Assembly: GCA_934630445.1 (NCBI GenBank) | Contig: CAKTWY010000159.1 | Location: 1 to 5,824 of the forward strand | Length of the DNA stretch: 5,824 nucleotides | Direction: 5' to 3' | DNA from: an uncultured Eubacteriales bacterium | GTDB taxonomy: Bacteria; Bacillota; Clostridia; Oscillospirales; Butyricicoccaceae | The notes under the pieces: model-generated | The model's input: the letters and a program-made list of their open reading frames with translations, nothing else | Database searches by the model: none | Told to the model about the DNA's origin: nothing | Shown here: positions 1-5,200 of the stretch, piece after piece | How positions within the stretch are numbered: position 1 is the first letter of the stretch | Layout: each line of letters opens with the position of its first letter | Program-made: the position numbers and the translations under genes

Positions 1-268
1 GGATGTACTCGACTTCGGAATGCGGACGGGGAATGACGTGCACGGAGACGAGCTCGCCGACCTTGGAAGCGGCCGCCGCGCCTGAGTCAGTCGCGGCTTT
101 GACAGCGCCGACGTCGCCTCTGACCATGACGGTGACAAGGCCGCCGCCGACGTGCACTTTTCCGATCAGCGTGACGTTGGCTGCCTTGACCATCGCGTCC
201 GCCGCTTCGATCGAGCCGACGAGACCTTTTGTTTCCACCATGCCGAGCGCCTGTAACGTTTTATCCAT
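1..268 (-). CDS. eutM: EutM-type microcompartment shell protein (BMC-H), copy 2, 3' end cut by window
   Basis: Single-BMC-domain shell protein; the family forms flat hexamers that tile the facets of the ethanolamine microcompartment, with a small central pore for metabolites. Codons 1-89 are inside the window and read MDKTLQALGMVETKGLVGSI at the start and VHVIPRPHSEVEYI at the edge. The copy at 364-663 continues for 10 more residues, so little is missing. It differs from that copy by one residue in the visible part (Ser62 here, Ala62 there). The pore loop is HVGGG (39-43). The start is the ATG at 268, placed 8 nt after AAGGAGG (277-283). An in-frame ATG at 274 lies only 2 nt from that site and is less likely. 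It is the last gene seen in the operon, 95 nt after copy 1. EutM and PduA/PduJ paralogs are close; EutM is chosen from the operon context and the similarity to enteric EutM. Confidence 0.93.
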   Translation of the reverse strand, partial: MDKTLQALGMVETKGLVGSIEAADAMVKAANVTLIGKVHVGGGLVTVMVRGDVGAVKAATDSGAAAASKVGELVSVHVIPRPHSEVEYI

Positions 269-282
269 TTTCATTTCCTCCT
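1..282. repeat. Direct repeat unit B (eutM copy 2 and its RBS)
   Basis: This segment matches 396-677 at a constant offset of 395 nt with no indel. Inside the coding part (1-268) I count 13 mismatches, about 95% identity. The match runs through the ribosome-binding site and stops abruptly at about position 282, upstream of which the leaders are unrelated. The left end is undefined because the window ends there. It reflects duplication of a shell gene rather than a mobile element; no terminal inverted repeats or transposase are seen. Confidence 0.92.
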
Positions 283-316
283 TGAATGTGTGTTTGTTTG
301 ATTGATTGTACTTTTA

Positions 317-338
317 CAGCCGCCGCGCCCGGCGGCTG
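317..338 (-). promoter_or_regulatory. GC-rich RNA hairpin between the two eutM genes
   Basis: A perfect 9-bp inverted repeat, CAGCCGCCG at 317-325 and CGGCGGCTG at 330-338, encloses a 4-nt loop. It lies 25 nt after the stop of eutM copy 1 and well before the RBS of copy 2. On the minus-strand transcript the stem is followed by TAAAAGTACAATC, not a U tract, so it does not look like an intrinsic terminator. It may protect or process the 3' end of the upstream message, or act as a regulatory hairpin; this is inference. The loop does not show the pattern I would expect for an EutV-type ANTAR antitermination site. The 269-316 stretch after it is AT-rich and holds only the RBS of copy 2. Confidence 0.6.
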
Positions 339-363
339 CCAACTCCCGTTTGACGTGCAAGCG

Positions 364-663
364 TCAGTTCCTGTCGCAGTTTTCAAGCGAAGGGAGGATG
401 TACTCAACTTCGGAATGCGGACGGGGGATGACGTGCACGGAGACGAGCTCGCCGACCTTGGAAGCGGCCGCCGCGCCTGCGTCGGTCGCGGCCTTGACGG
501 CGCCGACGTCGCCTCTGACCATGACGGTGACAAGGCCGCCGCCGACGTGCACCTTGCCGATGAGGGTGACGTTGGCCGCCTTGACCATTGCGTCCGCCGC
601 TTCGATCGAGCCGACGAGACCCTTTGTTTCCACCATGCCGAGCGCCTGTAACGTTTTATCCAT
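364..663 (-). CDS. eutM: EutM-type microcompartment shell protein (BMC-H), copy 1
   Basis: Complete 99-residue shell protein, close to the 97 residues of enteric EutM. One BMC domain fills most of the chain: GMVETKGLVGSIEAADAMVK near the N-terminus, then MVRGDVGAVKAATDAGAAAA (48-67) and GELVSVHVIPRPH (71-83), all very close to EutM. Family members assemble into hexamers that tile the microcompartment shell and pass substrates and products through a central pore. Here the pore loop is HVGGG (39-43), with Gly where PduA has its pore serine. A short tail (LPSLENCDRN) follows the domain. The ATG at 663 sits 8 nt after AGGAGG (672-677). The gene begins 58 nt after the aldehyde dehydrogenase stop and is followed 95 nt later by a near-identical copy. 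PduA/PduJ-like naming is possible, but the operon favours EutM. Confidence 0.96.
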   Translation of the reverse strand: MDKTLQALGMVETKGLVGSIEAADAMVKAANVTLIGKVHVGGGLVTVMVRGDVGAVKAATDAGAAAASKVGELVSVHVIPRPHSEVEYILPSLENCDRN

Positions 664-677
664 TTTGATTTCCTCCT
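396..677. repeat. Direct repeat unit A (eutM copy 1 and its RBS)
   Basis: Partner of the repeat at 1-282, offset 395 nt. It covers codons 1-89 of eutM copy 1 and its Shine-Dalgarno sequence; similarity ends at about 677. Of the 13 coding mismatches, 12 are silent and one changes Ala62 to Ser62 in the partner. Confidence 0.92.
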
Positions 678-721
678 GTATTTATTTCAATTTTTTGTGT
701 CTGTGGCATTCCGCGTCTGCT

Positions 722-2200
722 TCAGGCGCGCGCTGAGAGCTTTTCAATCACCGCGCGGGTGATGGCCTCGATGTCCGCCGCCGTAAGCGCGCCTGCGGCC
801 TTCGCACCGCCGGCGCTCTGCGTGCCCGCGCCGCCGCGCAGCTCGGAGAGCTCGCGCACGCCCCAGGCGACCCTGCGGATATTGATCAGGTTCAGCGGGC
901 CGACGTTGTCGGACGTCGCGCTCCCGCCCACAGCGCCGCAGCCGAGTGTGAGTGCGGGGAGCAGGTTCGTCGTCGCTCCCACGCCGCCGAGTGCCGCCGC
1001 CGTATTGACAAGCAGGCGCGAGGTCGGCTTTTTGAGCGCGAATTCGCGGATGACCGCCTCGTTTTGCGAATGGATCGTCATCGTGTGGCCCGCACCCTCG
1101 TTTTTGAGTATGGCGATGCAGCGCTCGCACGCGCTCTCCCAGCCGGATTCGACGTAGAAGGCGAGCACCGGGCAGAGTTTTTCGCGCGAGAAGGGGTTCT
1201 TCTTCGATACCTCCGTCTGCCGCGAGACGAGCACGAGCGCGTCCTGCGGCACTTCGATGCCCGCCAGGCGCGCGATCGTCTGCGCGCATTTGCCCACGAC
1301 GGCGGGGTTGATCGTGCCGTTGGCACGCAGGAGAAGGGCGGATACCTTTTTCGACTGCTCCTCACTGAGGAAGAAGCAGTGCTGCCGCTCCAGCTCGGCG
1401 ACGACGTTCTCTTCAATGCATTTTTCCGTCACGATCGACTGTTCGGACGCGCAGATGGTGCCGTTGTCAAACGTCTTGCTTTCGACAATGTGCCGCACGG
1501 CTGTGGGGATGTCCGCCGAGCGCTCGATGAAGGCCGGGCCGTTGCCCGGGCCGACGCCGATAGCGGGGTTGCCGGAGGAATAGGCCGCGCGCACCATCGC
1601 CTCGCCGCCGGTGGCGAGGATGACGCCAGTGTCGCGGTCACGCATCAGCGCGTCGACCGCCTGCGGGGTGATGAGCGTCACCGCCTGAATGATGTCCTTC
1701 GGCGCGCCGGCGTCCTCCGCCGCGCGCGCGATGATTTTCACCGTTTCGAGGATGCAGTTTTTCGCGTTCGGGTGCGGACTCATGACGATGGCGTTGCCGG
1801 CCTTCAGCGCGATGATCGCCTTGAAGATCGTCGTCGACGTGGGGTTGGTCGAGGGGATGAGCGCCGCGACGACGCCCATCGGCACCGCCACCTCCATCAG
1901 GCCGCGCGCGCGGTCCTCGGAGAGGACGCCGATCGTGCGCACGTCCTTCACGCTCTCATACACCATCGTGCTCGCGAGGATGTTTTTCACCGTTTTGTCC
2001 TGCCATTTGCCAAAGCCCGTCTCTTCCTGGGCGAGCTTTGCGAGCGCTTCGGCATGTGCCGCGCCCGCTTCGGCGATCGCGCGCACCACGCGGTCGACCT
2101 GTTCCTGCGTGAACGAGGCGAAGGCCGCCTGCGCCGCCTTTGCGCGGCGCACCAGCTCGCGCGCCTCCTGAATCGACTGCAGATCGCGGTCGAGGGTCAT
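722..2200 (-). CDS. eutE: Acetaldehyde dehydrogenase (CoA-acylating), EutE type, with C-terminal encapsulation helix
   Basis: Oxidises acetaldehyde from ethanolamine cleavage to acetyl-CoA using NAD+ and CoA inside the microcompartment. The 492-residue protein has the aldehyde dehydrogenase fold of the acylating class: VVAALIPSTNPTSTTIFKA (110-128), SPHPNAK (141-147), ATGGEAMVRAAYSSGNPAIG (196-215), and the catalytic cysteine Cys250 in FDNGTICASEQS. A Gly/Ala-rich linker (about 455-470) leads to an amphipathic helix at 472-490 (IEAITRAVIEKL core), which resembles an encapsulation peptide. In enteric EutE and PduP that peptide is N-terminal; here the N-terminus starts directly with the catalytic part. 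The start is the ATG at 2200, 5 nt after GGAGGAG (2206-2212). A longer reading frame up to 2374 would overlap eutL and adds a non-conserved, Arg/Pro-rich segment, so I reject it. The sequence resembles clostridial EutE-like enzymes; propanediol-type or other BMC aldehyde dehydrogenases are close relatives, but the eut neighbours settle the role. Confidence 0.95.
   Translation of the reverse strand: MTLDRDLQSIQEARELVRRAKAAQAAFASFTQEQVDRVVRAIAEAGAAHAEALAKLAQEETGFGKWQDKTVKNILASTMVYESVKDVRTIGVLSEDRARGLMEVAVPMGVVAALIPSTNPTSTTIFKAIIALKAGNAIVMSPHPNAKNCILETVKIIARAAEDAGAPKDIIQAVTLITPQAVDALMRDRDTGVILATGGEAMVRAAYSSGNPAIGVGPGNGPAFIERSADIPTAVRHIVESKTFDNGTICASEQSIVTEKCIEENVVAELERQHCFFLSEEQSKKVSALLLRANGTINPAVVGKCAQTIARLAGIEVPQDALVLVSRQTEVSKKNPFSREKLCPVLAFYVESGWESACERCIAILKNEGAGHTMTIHSQNEAVIREFALKKPTSRLLVNTAAALGGVGATTNLLPALTLGCGAVGGSATSDNVGPLNLINIRRVAWGVRELSELRGGAGTQSAGGAKAAGALTAADIEAITRAVIEKLSARA
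725..787 (-). other. Predicted C-terminal encapsulation peptide of the aldehyde dehydrogenase
   Basis: These codons give residues 472-492, LTAADIEAITRAVIEKLSAR plus a final Ala. Hydrophobic residues I477, I480, V484 and L488 fall on one face of a helix, with charged residues D476, E478, R482, E486 and K487 elsewhere. A flexible Gly/Ala-rich linker precedes it. This is the known layout of microcompartment cargo-targeting helices. The assignment is by pattern; no structure was computed. Confidence 0.8.
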
Positions 2201-2249
2201 AGGATCTCCTCCGTTCCATGATAAAAATAATGATAGCTGCCTGGATCGT

Positions 2250-2271
2250 GCCGGCGGTATGCAGCGCCGGC
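2250..2271 (-). promoter_or_regulatory. Hairpin in the eutL-eutE intergenic gap
   Basis: A perfect 7-bp inverted repeat, GCCGGCG at 2250-2256 and CGCCGGC at 2265-2271, encloses an 8-nt loop. It sits in the 104-nt gap between the eutL stop and the aldehyde dehydrogenase start. On the minus-strand transcript a U-rich run (ATTATTTTTATC) begins about 20 nt after the stem, too far for a normal intrinsic terminator. Possible roles are message processing or regulation; this is inference. Apart from this hairpin and the aldehyde dehydrogenase RBS, I see nothing else in the gap. Confidence 0.45.
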
Positions 2272-2304
2272 GAACAGCGGCATATGAGCGTTCCTGTGCG
2301 GGAT

Positions 2305-2958
2305 TCAGATCGCGACCGGGCCGGCCGCAACCTCGCGCACCTTTGCGGCGAAGGCCTCGCACGCGGCACGGCACGCCGCCTGGTCGCCCGTGAGCAGGCC
2401 GCCGGCAAAGTTCGTCTCGGTCGGCGGGCCGTAGAACTGCTTCAGCTCCGTCTGCGCCATCTTGAGCGCCGCGTCCACGCCGAGCATCGCCTCCATCGGA
2501 GGGGCGATCAGATAGGCGACGGACACGCCCTCCTCGCAGCCGGTGAGCGAGGCGAGATAGCTGCCCGCGCGGGAGATGCAGTGGGCAAAATAGACGACCG
2601 AATCGTCCTCGTTCGCGCTTTCAAACCACGCGCAGTTCTCCAGATAATCACGCGCGGCAGCAAGGCCGCTTTTGACCTCCTCCGGGTCCTCGCCGGCGAG
2701 GATGCCGATAAACTCGCCCGCGTTCGCGGTGGAGGCGTTTTTGGCGCCCGCGTACATCGAGCGCGCGTAGACGACCTCGACTGCGGCCTTTTTCGTCGCC
2801 TCGTCGAGCGCGACGTAGGACACGTCGTCACAGTCGGTCGTGAAAATGCCCAGGCTCCTCGCCCATGCGGGCGCTTCGAGCGCCTTTAAGAGCATGGGGT
2901 CGGCGTTTGCGATGATCTGCGCGCTGAGCAGGGTCGTTTTGATGGCGTCGCCCGTCAT
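2305..2958 (-). CDS. eutL: Microcompartment shell protein EutL (tandem BMC-domain trimer)
   Basis: Shell tile of the ethanolamine microcompartment. The EutL family has two circularly permuted BMC domains per chain and forms pseudohexameric trimers whose larger pore can open or close; ethanolamine binding at the pore has been reported to favour the closed form. The 217-residue product is very near the 219 of enteric EutL. Conserved blocks are seen in order: ARSLGIFTTDCDDVSYVALD (33-52), EATKKAAVEVVYARSMYAGA (53-72), AGEFIGILAG (80-89), FAHCISRAGSYLAS (124-137), AYLIAPPMEAMLGVDAALK (148-166) and PPTETNFAGGLLTGDQAAC (178-196). The ATG at 2958 is 7 nt after AAGGAGGG (2966-2973), which overlaps the TAA stop of eutC, so translation of the two is probably coupled. 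The gene ends with TGA at 2305 and is followed by a 104-nt gap. Confidence 0.97.
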   Translation of the reverse strand: MTGDAIKTTLLSAQIIANADPMLLKALEAPAWARSLGIFTTDCDDVSYVALDEATKKAAVEVVYARSMYAGAKNASTANAGEFIGILAGEDPEEVKSGLAAARDYLENCAWFESANEDDSVVYFAHCISRAGSYLASLTGCEEGVSVAYLIAPPMEAMLGVDAALKMAQTELKQFYGPPTETNFAGGLLTGDQAACRAACEAFAAKVREVAAGPVAI

Positions 2959-2971
2959 ATCCCCGCCCTCC

Positions 2972-3811
2972 TTACTGTTTTAGTTCCACGCCGCTGGCGC
3001 GGGCCTTCAGGATCTTAGCGATCAGCTCGGCGATGTATGCGCCCGCCTCGACCGCGGGCGTGCCGTGCGCGTGGATGTTCGAAACGACCGTGCGCCGCGC
3101 CTCGGGCATGCCGGCCGTCGCGCGGTAAACAATATACGCGCTCATGCTCTCCGGCGTCGCAAGGCCCGGCCGCTCGCCGATCAGAACGCACGTCACTTCC
3201 GCGCCCGTCAGCTCGCTCACGCGGTCCATTGCCGGAACGCGCCCGTACTTAACGAAAAACGGCGTTCCGACCGTCAGGCCGAGGTCAGCAAGGCCGTCCA
3301 TCAGCGGCGGGAGCACATCGCGCGCGTTGGCTTCGATCGCCTTCGAGCTCAGCCCGTCGCTCAGATAGATCTGCACCTGCGGTTTGGATTTGCATTTCTG
3401 TGTGATCGTCCGCTCCGCCTCGGCGTCAAACACGCGCCCGAGGTCCGGGCGGGTGAGAAATTCGTTTTTATCCCGGCACACCGTTTGCACGGAGAAAAGC
3501 CCCAGCTCGCCCAGAAGCGCCTCCGGCACGTCGGTAAAGACCGCGTCGCGCGCCGCCGCGTGGTCTGCACGCAGCGTGAGGAGCGTCTCCGTCTTCAGCC
3601 GCGGCCCGCTGCGGCCCACGCCGATGCGCGCCGAGGTGGTCTTTTTCATCTGGCGCACGGCCTCTTCGTTTTCCGCTGCGTCGATGAGAACGCGCGCTTT
3701 TGTCTCCGCCGACGTGAGGTCGGGCAGCGCCGGCGCATCCTGCGCGGGAGAGGCGAGGTACGCGGCGAGCACCTCGTCGATGATTCTGGATAATGTCGCC
3801 TGATCGATCAT
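2972..3811 (-). CDS. eutC: Ethanolamine ammonia-lyase small (beta) subunit EutC
   Basis: With EutB it forms the adenosylcobalamin-dependent ethanolamine ammonia-lyase, and it contributes to cobalamin binding at the subunit interface. From the ATG at 3811 the protein has 279 residues (enteric EutC about 295). Conserved blocks are ARIGVGRSGPRLKTETLL (61-78), LTRPDLGR (119-126), YLSDGLSSKAIEAN (149-162), LPPLMDGL (167-174), VGTPFFVKYGRV (181-192), IGERPGL (211-217) and SNIHAHGTPAVEAGA (244-258). Residues 2-19 (IDQATLSRIIDEVLAAYL) form a predicted amphipathic helix followed by a Pro/Ala-rich linker, as in the EutC N-terminal targeting segment of enterics. A GTG at 3820 would overlap eutB by 4 nt, but the ribosome-binding site GGGGAGGTGA (3817-3826) covers that codon, so the ATG 5 nt downstream of it is the better start. 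It lies 5 nt after the eutB stop. Confidence 0.97.
   Translation of the reverse strand: MIDQATLSRIIDEVLAAYLASPAQDAPALPDLTSAETKARVLIDAAENEEAVRQMKKTTSARIGVGRSGPRLKTETLLTLRADHAAARDAVFTDVPEALLGELGLFSVQTVCRDKNEFLTRPDLGRVFDAEAERTITQKCKSKPQVQIYLSDGLSSKAIEANARDVLPPLMDGLADLGLTVGTPFFVKYGRVPAMDRVSELTGAEVTCVLIGERPGLATPESMSAYIVYRATAGMPEARRTVVSNIHAHGTPAVEAGAYIAELIAKILKARASGVELKQ
3758..3808 (-). other. Predicted N-terminal encapsulation peptide of EutC
   Basis: Residues 2-18 of EutC place L7, I10/I11, V14 and Y18 on one face of a helix, with D3, R9, D12 and E13 on the other. A Pro/Ala-rich linker follows. The pattern matches BMC cargo-targeting helices, and the N-terminus of enteric EutC is known to direct cargo to the microcompartment. 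The spacing of hydrophobic residues resembles that of the C-terminal helix of the aldehyde dehydrogenase in this operon. Confidence 0.75.
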
Positions 3812-3816
3812 TGCGC

Positions 3817-3826
3817 TCACCTCCCC
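3817..3826 (-). promoter_or_regulatory. Ribosome-binding site of eutC overlapping the eutB stop
   Basis: GGGGAGGTGA on the minus strand contains a strong anti-16S match (GGAGGTGA) whose last three bases are the TGA stop of eutB. It is 5 nt before the ATG of eutC and overlaps the alternative GTG, which decides the start in favour of the ATG. The layout suggests coupled translation of the two subunits of one enzyme. Confidence 0.85.
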
Positions 3827-5187
3827 GTACCGAAAACGGACGGATCTCCCGCGCGCGGCGTGAGCTTTCCGTTTTCCATCAGGCCCATCTTTTCCATCCA
3901 GCGCTCAAATTCCGCGATCGGGCGCAGGCCGAGCGCCTCACGCACAGCCGCCGCGTCGTGGTAGGAAAGGCTCTGGTAGTTCAGCATGATATCGTCGCTC
4001 GCCGGCACGCCGATAAAATAGTTGCACCCCGCCGCGGCGAGCATCACCGCGAGGTTTTCGATATCGTTCTGGTCGGCGAGCATGTGGTTCGTGTAGCAGC
4101 AGTCGCATCCCATTGGGATGCCCGTCAGCTTGCCCATAAAATGGTCCTCCAGCCCCGCGCGGATGACCTGACGGCTGTCGTACAGGAATTCCGGCCCGAT
4201 AAAGCCGACGACGGTGTTGACCATGAACGGGTGGAAGGGCTTGGCAAAGCCGTAGCAGCGTGCCTCCATCGTCACCTGATCGGTGCCGTGGTGCGCCTGG
4301 GAGGAGAGCTCCGATCCCTGGCCGGTCTCAAAATATAACACGTCCGGCCCTTTGCCCGTGCCGCGCTCACGCAGCAGCGCTTCGGCCTCGCGCACCGTTT
4401 CGGCGGAAAAGCCGAAGGCGCGGTTGCCCTTTTCAGAGCCGGCGATACTCTGGAAAATGAGGTCCGTCGGCGCGCCGCCGCGCACGGCGGCGATCTGCGT
4501 CGTGATATGACCCAGCACACAGATCTGCGTGGGGATCTCATAACGGTTTTTGATCTCGTCGAAGCGCTTTAATCCCTCCGCGAGGCTCGCGGAGGAGTCG
4601 TTGACCGGGTTCAGCCCCAGCAGAGCGTCGCCCACTGCGTAGGAAAGCCCCTCCAGCAGCGATGCTGTGATGCCCTTGACGCTGTCGGTCGGGTGGTTCG
4701 GCTGCAGGCGGAAGGCGAGCGTGCCCGCCTCGCCGATGGTGGTGTTGCAGCGCGCCGTGACGCGCATCTTGCGCGCGGCGTAGACGAGGTCGAGGTTGCC
4801 CATGAGCTTTGCCACGCCTGCGATCATCTCCGCCGTCAGCCCGCGCCGCAGCCGCTCGATCTCGGCCGGGCCCGTCTCGTAGGAGAGCAGCTTCTCGCGC
4901 AGCTCCGCCACGCTCCACGAGCGGATGGAGGCGTACACCTCCTCGTCCACACCGTCCTGAATCAGTCGCGTTACCTCGTCCTCTTCATACGGTACGGCAG
5001 GGTTTTCCCGCAGGTCGGAGAGGAGAAGGTTCGAAAGAACTTCCTTTGCCGCAATGCGCTCGGAATCGCTGCGCGCGGCAAGACCCGCCATCGCGTCGCC
5101 GGATTTCTGCTCGTTGGCGCGGGCGAGCACGTCCTTTACATCCTTGAATTCATATGTATGACCGGATAAAACGGTTTTGAGCGTCAT
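3817..5187 (-). CDS. eutB: Ethanolamine ammonia-lyase large (alpha) subunit EutB
   Basis: Catalytic subunit of the adenosylcobalamin-dependent lyase that converts ethanolamine to acetaldehyde and ammonia, acting inside the microcompartment. The 456-residue protein aligns almost end to end with enteric EutB (453). Blocks seen include DVKDVLARANEQKSGD (16-31), VTRLIQDGVDE (72-82), NTTIGEAGTLAFRLQPN (148-164), GDALLGLNPV (186-195), GAPTDLIFQSIAGSEKG (238-254), LYFETGQGSELS (284-295), DQVTMEARCYG (303-313), NTVVGFIGPEFLY (324-336), IRAGLEDHFMGKL (342-354), MGCDCCYTNH (359-368) and DDIMLNYQ (398-405). Residues reported to bind substrate in the enteric enzyme, as I recall them (Arg160, Gln162, Asn193, Glu287, Asp362), are all present at the same numbers. 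The ATG at 5187 is 9 nt after AAGGAG (5197-5202). A TTG three codons upstream would abut the ribosome-binding site and is rejected. The site overlaps the TAA stop of eutA. Confidence 0.98.
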   Translation of the reverse strand: MTLKTVLSGHTYEFKDVKDVLARANEQKSGDAMAGLAARSDSERIAAKEVLSNLLLSDLRENPAVPYEEDEVTRLIQDGVDEEVYASIRSWSVAELREKLLSYETGPAEIERLRRGLTAEMIAGVAKLMGNLDLVYAARKMRVTARCNTTIGEAGTLAFRLQPNHPTDSVKGITASLLEGLSYAVGDALLGLNPVNDSSASLAEGLKRFDEIKNRYEIPTQICVLGHITTQIAAVRGGAPTDLIFQSIAGSEKGNRAFGFSAETVREAEALLRERGTGKGPDVLYFETGQGSELSSQAHHGTDQVTMEARCYGFAKPFHPFMVNTVVGFIGPEFLYDSRQVIRAGLEDHFMGKLTGIPMGCDCCYTNHMLADQNDIENLAVMLAAAGCNYFIGVPASDDIMLNYQSLSYHDAAAVREALGLRPIAEFERWMEKMGLMENGKLTPRAGDPSVFGTGR

Positions 5188-5200
5188 AAGCCGCAACTCC

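Noticed and set aside
317..338. Intrinsic terminator between the two eutM genes
   Set aside because: Neither strand has a U tract next to the stem. The hairpin is kept as a structural element of unknown role.
1..677. The eutM repeat as an insertion sequence or other mobile element
   Set aside because: The repeat units are ordinary shell genes with no transposase, terminal inverted repeats or target duplications seen.
1064..2221. Long open frame (385 codons) on the plus strand opposite the aldehyde dehydrogenase gene
   Set aside because: The product is rich in Arg, His and Asp with no recognisable family, as expected for the antisense of GC-rich coding DNA. The minus-strand gene is unmistakable.
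2201..2374. N-terminal extension of the aldehyde dehydrogenase to a start at 2374
   Set aside because: It would overlap the end of eutL and cross the intergenic hairpin, and the added residues are not conserved. A good ribosome-binding site supports the ATG at 2200.
3065..3793. Plus-strand open frame (242 codons) opposite eutC
   Set aside because: It is an antisense shadow of a well-conserved gene, with no family resemblance or suitable start context.
3812..3820. GTG start for eutC, giving a 4-nt overlap with eutB
   Set aside because: The codon lies inside the best Shine-Dalgarno match, so a ribosome bound there would start at the ATG at 3811.
5188..5196. TTG start for eutB three codons upstream
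   Set aside because: It directly abuts the AAGGAG site; the ATG at 5187 has proper spacing and matches the start of known EutB proteins.
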